Shown: positions 1-6,387 of the stretch, one piece after another
How positions within the stretch are numbered: position 1 is the stretch's first letter
Layout of the letters: each line of letters starts with the position of its first letter
Origin: Pseudomonadota bacterium
GTDB taxonomy: Bacteria > Desulfobacterota > BSN033 > G020346125
Length of the DNA stretch: 8,917 bases
Reading direction: 5' to 3'
Assembly: GCA_030673585.1 (NCBI GenBank)
Contig: DAOVIU010000030.1
Coordinates: 1-8,917 of the forward strand
The notes under the pieces: model-generated
Seen by the model: the letters and a program-made list of their open reading frames with translations, nothing else
What the model was told of the DNA's origin: nothing
Databases searched by the model: none
Position numbers and translations under genes: made by a program

Positions 1-1208
1 ATCGGGCGGACGTTATTCTGCTCAATACCTGTAGCGTTAGGGCGAAACCCGAACACAAAGTATATAGTACTCTGGGAAGGCTGGAGAAGCTCAAGGAGGG
101 AAACCACCAGTTAATCATTGGGGTAGGAGGGTGCGTTGCCCAACAGGAGGGCCCGCGACTGCTGGATCGCATCGGTCATTTGGACTTGGTCTTAGGAACA
201 CACAACATACATAGGCTCCCTGAGCTCATTCGTGATGTCCAGGCCACCAGGAGGACGGTGTGTGCCGTGGATTTTTGTGATGAGGTGAGATCCTTGGATA
301 TCTCTCCCATCCCATCGAATGGCGAAAAGCTGAAGTCCTACGTCACCATCATGCAGGGATGCGATAACTTTTGCTCCTTCTGCATCGTTCCCCACGTGAG
401 AGGAAGGGAAAAGAGCAGGCCCAGTGAGAACATCCTTGGAGAAATCAGGGCCTTATCAAAAAGGGACGTACGGGAAGTTGCGTTGCTGGGACAAAATGTC
501 AACTCCTATGGGAGGGACCTTTCAGGTGGATTGACGTTTGCCCAACTGCTGGCTCATATCAATGAGATCGAGGGAACTTGGAGGATTCGATTCACCACCT
601 CGCACCCGAAGGACATCTCAGAAGAGCTTATCAGGGCCTTCGGAAAGTTGGAAAAGGTCTGCGAACACATTCATTTGCCGTTCCAATCCGGTTCAGACAG
701 AGTCCTGGAGAGGATGAACAGGGGGTACACTCGGAAGCAGTATATGGAGAAGGCAAGGCTCCTGAGGGAGGCCTGTACGGACATCGGGATTACCGCCGAT
801 GTAATGGTGGGTTTTCCCGGAGAAGATGAGAGGGATTTTCATGAGACCCTCGATCTGATCAAAAGGGTTCAATTCGATAACCTTTTTTCCTTCAAATACT
901 CGCCCAGGAAGGGGACTGAAGCAGCCCGTTTCCCCGACCAAATTGATGAATCAACTAAGAGCCGTCGCTTGCGAATCCTCCAGGAATTGCAGAAGCAGAT
1001 CACGCTCGACAGAAATCAAGCCCTTGAGGGAAGACACGAAGAGATATTGGTTGAGGGGGTGAGCAAGCGTGGAAAAGGGGAAATGACCGGGAGGACGAGT
1101 TCGAATAAGGTGGTCAATTTTACGGGGACTCCTGACTTGATAGGTCAACTGGTGAAGGTGAGGATAGAGGAGGGATACGCGAATTCCTTGAAAGGAAAGA
1201 TTATGTAA
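1..1208 (+). CDS. miaB: tRNA-2-methylthio-N6-dimethylallyladenosine synthase MiaB (5' end missing)
   Basis: This gene is open from the first base of the window (reading frame starting at base 3), so its N-terminus lies upstream. The family adds a methylthio group to i6A37 of tRNAs that read UNN codons, using radical S-adenosylmethionine chemistry and two 4Fe-4S clusters in the cytoplasm. Visible in order are: the end of the MTTase N-terminal domain with two auxiliary-cluster cysteines (NTCSVR, Cys at bases 30-32; GGCVAQQEG, Cys at 132-134); the radical SAM motif CDNFCSFC (CxxxCxxC, bases 360-383); the HLPFQSGSDRVLERMNRGYT segment typical of the family; and a C-terminal TRAM RNA-binding domain (about 1030-1205) ending ANSLKGKIM. 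The residues GRTSSNKVVNF in TRAM favour MiaB over RimO or MtaB. The ttg at 180 is internal, not a start. It is followed after 13 bases by the DUF151 gene, so the two are probably co-transcribed. Confidence 0.96.
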   Translation, partial: RADVILLNTCSVRAKPEHKVYSTLGRLEKLKEGNHQLIIGVGGCVAQQEGPRLLDRIGHLDLVLGTHNIHRLPELIRDVQATRRTVCAVDFCDEVRSLDISPIPSNGEKLKSYVTIMQGCDNFCSFCIVPHVRGREKSRPSENILGEIRALSKRDVREVALLGQNVNSYGRDLSGGLTFAQLLAHINEIEGTWRIRFTTSHPKDISEELIRAFGKLEKVCEHIHLPFQSGSDRVLERMNRGYTRKQYMEKARLLREACTDIGITADVMVGFPGEDERDFHETLDLIKRVQFDNLFSFKYSPRKGTEAARFPDQIDESTKSRRLRILQELQKQITLDRNQALEGRHEEILVEGVSKRGKGEMTGRTSSNKVVNFTGTPDLIGQLVKVRIEEGYANSLKGKIM

Positions 1209-1221
1209 AGGAGAGGAGATC

Positions 1222-1719
1222 ATGTTAAAGGAGGTAAGGGTTTCAGGTTTGAGCATTGATCCAATTACCCACACCCCCATCGTGCTCTTGAAAGACAAGG
1301 AAAGCCATGAGGTCATTCCCATATGGATTGGATTACTCGAGGCGAGTTCCATCGCTACCCAGTTGGAAAATATTAAGCTCGCCAGGCCTATGACCCATGA
1401 TCTGATGAAGAACATCTTGGATCACCTAGATGTGGTAGTGTCAAAGGTCGAGGTGAACGACCTGCGGAACAATACCTTCTTTGCGACTATCCATTTGAAT
1501 TGGAACGGAGTAGATCTTGCCATGGACGCGCGACCCAGCGATGCCATTGCCATTGCCTTGAGGACGAAATCTCCCATCTTTGTTCACGACAAGGTCATCG
1601 AAAAGTCAAGGAAGATCGATTTGACTCAGCGAGAAGAAGGGGAGGATGTATCCGATGAGAAATTGGAGGAGATACTCAAGGAGCTTTCCCCGGAGGACTT
1701 TGGGAAATACAAGATGTAG
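1222..1719 (+). CDS. DUF151 / bifunctional nuclease (BFN) family protein
   Basis: This is a 165-residue protein of the BFN/DUF151 family. The start is well supported: AAGGAGAGGAG at 1208-1218 sits just before ATG 1222. The family domain fills about residues 1-130, with the characteristic stretches PIVLLKDKESHEVIPIWIG (ligand/dimer face) and DARPSDAIAIALRTKSPIFV. The C-terminal 30 residues form an acidic helix ending LSPEDFGKYKM, which is common in bacterial members. Plant and a few bacterial relatives have been reported to have DNase/RNase activity, but for most bacterial members the function is unknown. The gene lies 13 bases after miaB and is probably translated from the same message. The tRNA-modification neighbour suggests, but does not show, an RNA-linked role. 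No clear intrinsic terminator follows, only a C-rich tract. Confidence 0.9.
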   Translation: MLKEVRVSGLSIDPITHTPIVLLKDKESHEVIPIWIGLLEASSIATQLENIKLARPMTHDLMKNILDHLDVVVSKVEVNDLRNNTFFATIHLNWNGVDLAMDARPSDAIAIALRTKSPIFVHDKVIEKSRKIDLTQREEGEDVSDEKLEEILKELSPEDFGKYKM

Positions 1720-1760
1720 GGAAATGGTGGACCTACTCCGTTCCCCTGGATAAAGAGAGA

Positions 1761-1810
1761 CCTTCCCTCTAACCCGCCTTTCCCCCATCACTCCTTCTCC
1801 TCCTCAACAC
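1761..1810 (+). terminator. C-rich, G-poor tract, candidate Rho-utilisation site
   Basis: By direct count these 50 bases contain 28 C and a single G, in a window whose coding strand is otherwise purine-rich. C-rich, G-poor, unstructured RNA is the known loading signal for Rho. The tract lies 41 bases after the DUF151 stop and 85 bases before the likely cmk promoter, where the miaB-DUF151 message should end. A short perfect inverted repeat (ACCCT/AGGGT, 1826-1840) follows but has no T-run, so it is not an intrinsic terminator by itself; it could be a Rho pause site. Function is inferred. Confidence 0.4.
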
Positions 1811-1894
1811 AGTTGTCGATTAAGTACCCTTTCAAAGGGTGGGGCAGTTTTCCCGTTGTGCGTCCCTGAAGCTGCCTTTTGACCGTGCTTCGCC

Positions 1895-1923
1895 TTGACG
1901 TTTCCCATGGCAATTGGTATGAA
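1895..1923 (+). promoter_or_regulatory. Sigma70-type extended -10 promoter for cmk
   Basis: A -35 box TTGACG (1895-1900, 5 of 6 to consensus) is followed by a 17-base spacer and the -10 box TATGAA (1918-1923, 4 of 6). TG sits at 1915-1916, one base before the -10, making it an extended -10. Transcription would begin near 1930, leaving a leader of about 36 bases before the cmk ATG at 1966. It is placed immediately after the candidate terminator of the upstream unit. No experimental support. Confidence 0.6.
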
Positions 1924-1965
1924 TTGTGGAGTTCTTGGGGTTATGGCAAGTTTTCGGGGAGCGAT

Positions 1966-2655
1966 ATGGCACGGAAAATGGTTATCGCCATCGATGGGCC
2001 ATCGGGATCGGGAAAGAGCACCGTGGGAAGGAGGTTGGCGGAAAGGCTCGGATACCGCTATCTTGATACCGGGGCTACGTACAGGGTGGCTGCGATGAAG
2101 GTCCAAGAGCTTTCCATTGATATCGATGATGAGGACGGGCTGGCCAGGATATGTTCGGGTATGGAGATCTCGTTCGTCCAAGATGGAGATAAAATCAAAA
2201 CCCTTTGCAACGGCAAGGACGTGAGCGAGGCCATCCGTAAGCCCGAAATTAGCGCATTGGCTTCAGAGATTTCCACAAAGAAAGTCGTCAGGGATAGCTT
2301 GGTCGAAATGCAGAGGAGGATGGGAGCCGGAGGCGGGGTTGTTGCGGAGGGAAGGGATATTGGAACCGTGGTCTTTTTAGGAGCGATGTTAAAGTTTTTT
2401 CTCGATGCGACGCCGGAGGAGAGGGGAAAGAGGAGGTTTAAGGAGCTCATGGAAAAGGGAATACGGGTGAGCCTTGAGGAAACCATTGCTGAGATGAGGA
2501 GAAGGGATCAGCGGGACCGGAGGAGGAATCTAGCGCCGCTGCGGAAAGCCGAAGACGCCCTGGTGATCGATTCAACCCGTATGTCTATCGATGAGGTGGT
2601 TAAGACGATGTTCGAGGAGGCATGCCGCAGAATTTCCCAAGGGGGGGATTGCTAA
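1966..2655 (+). CDS. cmk: Cytidylate (CMP/dCMP) kinase
   Basis: This 229-residue cytoplasmic enzyme transfers phosphate from ATP to CMP or dCMP in pyrimidine nucleotide recycling. Motifs seen: P-loop GPSGSGKST at residues 11-19; YLDTGATYR in the substrate region (the usual form is DTGAMYR, so T replaces M); GRDIGTVVF; and the lid/arginine segment RRDQRDRRRNLAPLRKAEDALVIDST near the C-terminus. Length is normal for the family. The ATG at 1966 is chosen because MARKMVIAIDGPSG matches usual Cmk N-termini and GGGGAG lies at 1956-1961. The frame is open upstream to 1879, but that extension has no family similarity and overlaps the promoter. The gene is followed by ispH and rpsA, an order common in Proteobacteria-like lineages. 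A run of seven G (2641-2647) spans the last codons. Confidence 0.95.
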   Translation: MARKMVIAIDGPSGSGKSTVGRRLAERLGYRYLDTGATYRVAAMKVQELSIDIDDEDGLARICSGMEISFVQDGDKIKTLCNGKDVSEAIRKPEISALASEISTKKVVRDSLVEMQRRMGAGGGVVAEGRDIGTVVFLGAMLKFFLDATPEERGKRRFKELMEKGIRVSLEETIAEMRRRDQRDRRRNLAPLRKAEDALVIDSTRMSIDEVVKTMFEEACRRISQGGDC

Positions 2656-2682
2656 AAATCAAAATGCCACGTTTAGGTTTAC

Positions 2683-2690
2683 GGGAGGGA
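2683..2690 (+). promoter_or_regulatory. Ribosome binding site that sets the ispH TTG start
   Basis: GGGAGGGA lies six bases before a TTG at 2697. The alternative ATG at 2664 has only a G-run about 15 bases upstream, too far for good initiation, and the ATG at 2622 lies inside cmk. The TTG start also makes the protein begin LEVIVAKHAGVCFG, which matches the usual IspH N-terminus. Confidence 0.7.
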
Positions 2691-2696
2691 CTCCTT

Positions 2697-3551
2697 TTGG
2701 AAGTGATCGTTGCAAAGCATGCCGGTGTTTGTTTTGGGGTTAAAAGGGCTATTGATATGGCCTTTAGGGTGGCTCGTAAGTATCGGGATCACGTTTGTAC
2801 CATAGGGCCCCTCATTCACAATCCCCAGGTAGTCGAGCAGTTGAGGGAGGTCGGGGTAACCGTTAAGGGGGGGATAGATGATATTGCTGAAGGAACGGTC
2901 ATCTTTCGATCCCATGGTGTTCCCTTCTACCTGGCCGAGAGGGCTCGGGAGAAAGGACTCCGAATCGTTGACGCCACGTGTCCGTTCGTGAAAAGGGCAC
3001 AGAAGTTTGCTCGGAGTTTAAGCCGGAAGGGGTATTTGGTTATCATCGTGGGGGACGAATCGCATCCAGAGGTGAAAGGCCTTAAAAGCTATGTCGAGGG
3101 TGAGACCTTAGTGGTGGGCGCACCCAAGGAATTGGCGTATTGGGCGGGGGAGAAGAAGGTTGGCGTGGTAGCTCAAACCACCCAGTCGCTGGAAAATTTT
3201 CGCGAGATCGTGGCTCTCTGTCTGGAGAAAGCGGGGGAAATCAGGGCCTATAATACCATCTGTGATGCCACGGCCTTACGCCAAAAGGAGGCACTCGATT
3301 TGGCTCGTAAAGTCCACTGTATGATCGTCATAGGGGGACATAACAGCGCAAATACAAAAAGGTTGGCGGAGATCTGCCGACGGATTTTGGGTGATACGTA
3401 CCATGTCGAACGAGTAGAGGAATTAGAACCACCCTGGTTCAGGCGAAAGGGAAGGATCGGGGTTGTTGGCGGGGCTTCGACACCGAGCTGGGTCATCGAG
3501 GAGATCACCGAAAGGATCCATCGCACTGTGTCGCACGGTTCACGAGAATGA
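2697..3551 (+). CDS. ispH: 4-hydroxy-3-methylbut-2-enyl diphosphate reductase (LytB/IspH)
   Basis: IspH catalyses the last step of the MEP isoprenoid pathway, reducing HMBPP to IPP and DMAPP with a 4Fe-4S cluster in the cytoplasm. With the TTG start the protein has 284 residues, a normal length. The three cluster cysteines are visible in AGVCFGVKRAI, DATCPFV and NTICDAT. Active-site elements are present: SHGVP, HPEVKG (His and the catalytic Glu), AQTTQS and GGHNSANT. The frame is open further upstream to ATG 2622 and ATG 2664, but the 25 extra residues are not family-like. The gap from cmk is 41 bases with no promoter seen, so ispH is probably in the cmk message. In some Firmicutes, IspH is fused to S1; here ispH and rpsA are separate and rpsA has its own promoter. 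Confidence 0.96.
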   Translation: MEVIVAKHAGVCFGVKRAIDMAFRVARKYRDHVCTIGPLIHNPQVVEQLREVGVTVKGGIDDIAEGTVIFRSHGVPFYLAERAREKGLRIVDATCPFVKRAQKFARSLSRKGYLVIIVGDESHPEVKGLKSYVEGETLVVGAPKELAYWAGEKKVGVVAQTTQSLENFREIVALCLEKAGEIRAYNTICDATALRQKEALDLARKVHCMIVIGGHNSANTKRLAEICRRILGDTYHVERVEELEPPWFRRKGRIGVVGGASTPSWVIEEITERIHRTVSHGSRE

Positions 3552-3565
3552 GAGGGTTTATGGAT

Positions 3566-3594
3566 TTGTTTTTTTTGGGATTGTGTGCTATAGT
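3566..3594 (+). promoter_or_regulatory. Extended -10 promoter for rpsA
   Basis: The -10 box TATAGT (3589-3594, 5 of 6) is preceded by TG at 3586-3587 and one base, a perfect extended -10. The -35 region at 17-base spacing is TTGTTT (3566-3571, 3 of 6), which is weak, as is usual when an extended -10 is present. Initiation near 3601 would give a leader of about 37 bases. It lies in the 86-base gap between ispH and rpsA. Confidence 0.6.
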
Positions 3595-3637
3595 ATGGCC
3601 TATTTTAAAAAGTCGCTTTGAGGGGGTTTAGGGTTTA

Positions 3638-5482
3638 ATGGAGGAGAATAACACACAAGACATTAAGGATGCCAGCGAGGGCCTCGAAGAGGATAGCGAA
3701 CGTGGGGAAGAGAAGGCGGGAGGCGAAGGCGAAGACTTTAAAAAGCTTTATGAGGCATCCTTAAAGACCATTGAAGAGGGCGATATCTTGAAGGGGACCG
3801 TGATGGCCGTTGACCCGGAATATGTCACCGTGGACATTGGGTATAAATCGGAGGGTCAAATCCCCATTTCAGAATTCAAAGATAAGGACGGGAATGTCGA
3901 GGTTAGAGTAGGGGATGAAACGGATGTGCTCTTGGAGAGGAAGGAGGACGATAACAGTTTGATCACCCTTTCCAAGGGGAAGGCGGACAAGCTCAAGACC
4001 TGGAGAAGCGTCAGCAAGGCCTTTCGAGAAGGAGCGATTGTCGACGGCACTATTACGTCGAGAATAAGGGGCGGATTTACCGTAGACATCGGCATCAACG
4101 CATTTTTGCCCGGTTCCCAGGTCGATATCCGCCCGGTCCGGAATTTGGACAGATTCCTTGGAAACAGGTTCAAGTTTAAGGTGATCAAGTTCAACAAGAA
4201 GCGAAGCAACATTGTATTATCCCGTCGGGCTCTCCTGGAAGAGGAGAGGAAGACGCTGAGGGAGGAGACCCTTACGCACTTGAGAGAAGGGGAAATCCTT
4301 GAAGGTGTAGTCAAGAACATCACCGATTATGGGGCCTTCGTAGACTTGGGGGGAATCGATGGACTCCTCCATATCACGGATATTTCGTGGGGAAGGATAA
4401 ATCATCCGAGTGACAAGGTTTCCATAGGTGGGAGGATCAAGGTCAAGGTGTTGAATTTTGACAGGGAAAGAGAGAGGGTTTCTCTGGGGTTAAAGCAGCT
4501 TTCCCCGGATCCGTGGGAGGAAGTCGAAGGGAAATATCCCGTCGGTTCCCACATGAAGGGGAGGGTGGTAAGCACCACTGATTATGGGGCATTCGTTGAA
4601 TTGAGGGAGGGCGTCGAGGGGCTCGTTCACATCTCGGAGATGTCCTGGACGAAGAAGATAAAACATCCCTCACAAATAGTTGGTGTGGGGGATATCATCG
4701 ACGCCGTCGTTTTGGATGTGAACGTGCCGAAGAAGAGGATTTCCCTGGGTATGAGACAGGTTGAACCCAATCCATGGTCTCTCATTGAGGAGAAATACCC
4801 GGTAGGAACCAGGGTGAAGGGAACGGTGAAGACGATTACCGACTTCGGGGTATTTGTCGGCTTCGACGAGGGCATCGATGGCCTCATTCATATCTCGGAG
4901 ATGGCCTGGACGAAGAAAATTAAGCATCCCGCGGAGATTTACAAGAAAGACCAGGAGGTTGAGGCGGTTGTCCTCAATATCGATCGGGAGAACGAGAGGT
5001 TTTCCCTGGGGATCAAGCAGCTTACGGAGGACCCCTGGGAGGAGATCCCGAACAAGTACCGTATCGGGGAACGAGTCAAGGGCAAGGTTACCAATATCAC
5101 CGACTTCGGGGTATTTATCGAGTTGGAGGACGGCATCGAGGGCTTGATCCATGTCTCCGAGCTCAGCAAGGAGAAAGTGGAAAATCCAGCGGATGTCGTG
5201 AGGGCGGGGGAGACGATTTCGGCCATGGTGATCAACGTAGATCCCAAGGAGCGAAAGATCGGCCTGAGCGTAAGAGGCCTCAAGGAGAAGGATGAAAAGG
5301 AGGAAGTCGGGAGGTTCATGGCCTCCCAGGAATCGGCGGCTCCAAGTCTTGGACGGTTGATCCAGGAAGAAATGGATAAGAAGGCCAAAAAGGAGGAGCA
5401 AGATAAGGCGGAGAAACCAGAAGAGCCCGCCAATGATACAACCGAAACGCCTTCCGGCCAAGGCACACAGGGGGAAGCGTAA
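3638..5482 (+). CDS. rpsA: Small-subunit ribosomal protein S1 (six S1 domains)
   Basis: S1 binds single-stranded mRNA at the 30S subunit and helps initiate translation of structured or weak-SD messages. The 614 residues hold an acidic N-terminal extension (1-45) and six S1/OB repeats at about 48-113, 131-199, 217-287, 302-375, 388-462 and 475-548. A lysine/glutamate-rich, probably disordered tail follows at 549-614. Repeats 1 and 2 are divergent (ribosome-binding type). Repeats 3-6 are close copies with the pattern TDYGAFV/TDFGVFV, GLxHISEMSWTKKIKHP and SLGxKQL. At DNA level an 18-base stretch is identical in repeats 5 and 6 (4838-4855 and 5099-5116). Six repeats match the proteobacterial form rather than the shorter Firmicutes form. 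The SD is weak (AGGGGG at 3621-3626), which fits known S1 genes that need S1 itself or are autoregulated. It ends before a strong terminator. Confidence 0.96.
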   Translation: MEENNTQDIKDASEGLEEDSERGEEKAGGEGEDFKKLYEASLKTIEEGDILKGTVMAVDPEYVTVDIGYKSEGQIPISEFKDKDGNVEVRVGDETDVLLERKEDDNSLITLSKGKADKLKTWRSVSKAFREGAIVDGTITSRIRGGFTVDIGINAFLPGSQVDIRPVRNLDRFLGNRFKFKVIKFNKKRSNIVLSRRALLEEERKTLREETLTHLREGEILEGVVKNITDYGAFVDLGGIDGLLHITDISWGRINHPSDKVSIGGRIKVKVLNFDRERERVSLGLKQLSPDPWEEVEGKYPVGSHMKGRVVSTTDYGAFVELREGVEGLVHISEMSWTKKIKHPSQIVGVGDIIDAVVLDVNVPKKRISLGMRQVEPNPWSLIEEKYPVGTRVKGTVKTITDFGVFVGFDEGIDGLIHISEMAWTKKIKHPAEIYKKDQEVEAVVLNIDRENERFSLGIKQLTEDPWEEIPNKYRIGERVKGKVTNITDFGVFIELEDGIEGLIHVSELSKEKVENPADVVRAGETISAMVINVDPKERKIGLSVRGLKEKDEKEEVGRFMASQESAAPSLGRLIQEEMDKKAKKEEQDKAEKPEEPANDTTETPSGQGTQGEA

Positions 5483-5516
5483 GGTCCATTACCCCCATTG
5501 AACTGTTGACCTCGTG

Positions 5517-5552
5517 AGGGCTATGAGAGAGATGCAATCATAGCCCTTTTTT
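5517..5552 (+). terminator. Intrinsic (Rho-independent) terminator after rpsA
   Basis: A perfect 10-base-pair stem (5517-5526 AGGGCTATGA with 5538-5547 TCATAGCCCT) has an 11-base loop and is followed by six T (5547-5552). It lies 34 bases after the rpsA stop. It ends only 13 bases before the ecfT start codon, so no ordinary promoter fits between it and ecfT. Confidence 0.92.
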
Positions 5553-5565
5553 GTGGGGGGACTGA

Positions 5566-6387
5566 ATGAAATTCTATCGGGACATCACCCTGGGGCAATA
5601 TATGCCCATGGGTTCAATCGTCCATCGGGTCGAGGCAGACGCCAAAATTATCGAATTGATTGCTTTACTCATCACCATCTTTTTGGTCCACGAAATCACC
5701 CCCCTTGTCCTTGTATTCTTTTTTTCTATTTGGGTCGTGAGGCAATCGAGACTTCCCCTCAGGTATGTCCTACGGGGGATAAGACCTTTTATCTGGTTCT
5801 TCCTTTTCATCATTTTCATCCATCTCCTCGTTGTGCCGGGGCGACCGATCCTGCCCTTGCGTGTTGGTTTCATGGAGATGACGTATTCGGGACTGAGGGA
5901 AGGAGCCTTGATTTCGTTTCAGGTGGCGTTATCCATTATCTTTTCTTCGATCCTCACCCTGACAACCTCCCCCATGGAATTGGCAAAGGGGGTTTTTCGA
6001 CTCCTTTCTCCCCTGAGGATTTTCCGTGTTCCCGTTGATGACATTGCCATTATGGTGATGATCTCAATGAGGTATATACCCGTCTTTCTGCAAGAGGTTG
6101 AAAGGATTATCAAAGCCCAGAGGGCGAGGGGGGTTTATTTCGATGGCGGAGGCCTTTTACAGCGAGCCAAAATGGTTCTACCCATATTAGCTCCCCTGAT
6201 GGTCAACAGCTTGAGAAGGGCTCGCGACATTGCGGATGCGTTGGCTGCAAGGGGATACGGGGAAGGTACCAGGTGGCCTCCGCGCTACGGTGAAGGATTG
6301 GGGTGGGAAGGGCGTCTCTCCATGGCGATAACAGGGGGGGTAATCGGCCTCGTCGTGCTTTTGGCGTTTTTTAGTGGATCTTTATGA
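5566..6387 (+). CDS. Energy-coupling factor transporter transmembrane subunit (EcfT/CbiQ family)
   Basis: EcfT is the membrane scaffold that couples ATP-binding EcfA subunits to a substrate-binding S protein for vitamin or metal uptake. The 273-residue protein shows hydrophobic segments at about 28-58 (one long or two), 71-91, 110-136, 155-175 and 251-270. It carries the two Ala-Arg-Gly coupling-helix motifs that contact EcfA: QRARG at 185-189 and AARG at 227-230, the latter in the signature SLRRARDIADALAARGYG. The N-terminus GQYMPMGSIVHRVEADAKI follows the family pattern GxYxPxxSxLHxLDPRxKL, with A-D in place of the usual P-R. The SD is a run of six G (5555-5560), five bases before ATG 5566. 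No EcfA or S-component gene is in the window, so the substrate cannot be assigned. The stop overlaps the next start by four bases (ATGA). Confidence 0.9.
   Translation: MKFYRDITLGQYMPMGSIVHRVEADAKIIELIALLITIFLVHEITPLVLVFFFSIWVVRQSRLPLRYVLRGIRPFIWFFLFIIFIHLLVVPGRPILPLRVGFMEMTYSGLREGALISFQVALSIIFSSILTLTTSPMELAKGVFRLLSPLRIFRVPVDDIAIMVMISMRYIPVFLQEVERIIKAQRARGVYFDGGGLLQRAKMVLPILAPLMVNSLRRARDIADALAARGYGEGTRWPPRYGEGLGWEGRLSMAITGGVIGLVVLLAFFSGSL

Noticed and set aside
1606..1791. 61-codon minus-strand frame with purine-rich SD-like sequence upstream
   Set aside because: The SD-like bases are just the complement of the C-rich tract. The frame is mostly antisense to the DUF151 gene and encodes nothing recognisable.
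1826..1840. Perfect short inverted repeat ACCCT-TTCAA-AGGGT considered as an intrinsic terminator
   Set aside because: No T-run follows; the next bases are GGGGCAG. The stem is short.
1879..1965. 29-codon upstream extension of the cmk frame
   Set aside because: The residues do not resemble Cmk, and the region contains the promoter and leader; ATG 1966 fits the family.
4600..5120. Repeated DNA stretches within rpsA considered as a separate repeat element
   Set aside because: They are the coding copies of consecutive S1 domains and are explained by the protein.
4670..5461. Long open frame of 263 codons on the minus strand inside rpsA
   Set aside because: It is antisense to clear S1 repeats, has no recognisable domain, and arises from the purine-rich codon bias of rpsA, which leaves the opposite strand free of stops.
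5506..5538. TTGACC at 5506-5511 considered as the -35 of an ecfT promoter
   Set aside because: The only -10-like hexamer (TGCAAT, 5533-5538) is 21 bases away and lies in the terminator loop and arm.
5483..5565. Vitamin riboswitch upstream of ecfT
   Set aside because: Only 34 bases separate the rpsA stop from the terminator stem, too few for any known aptamer.
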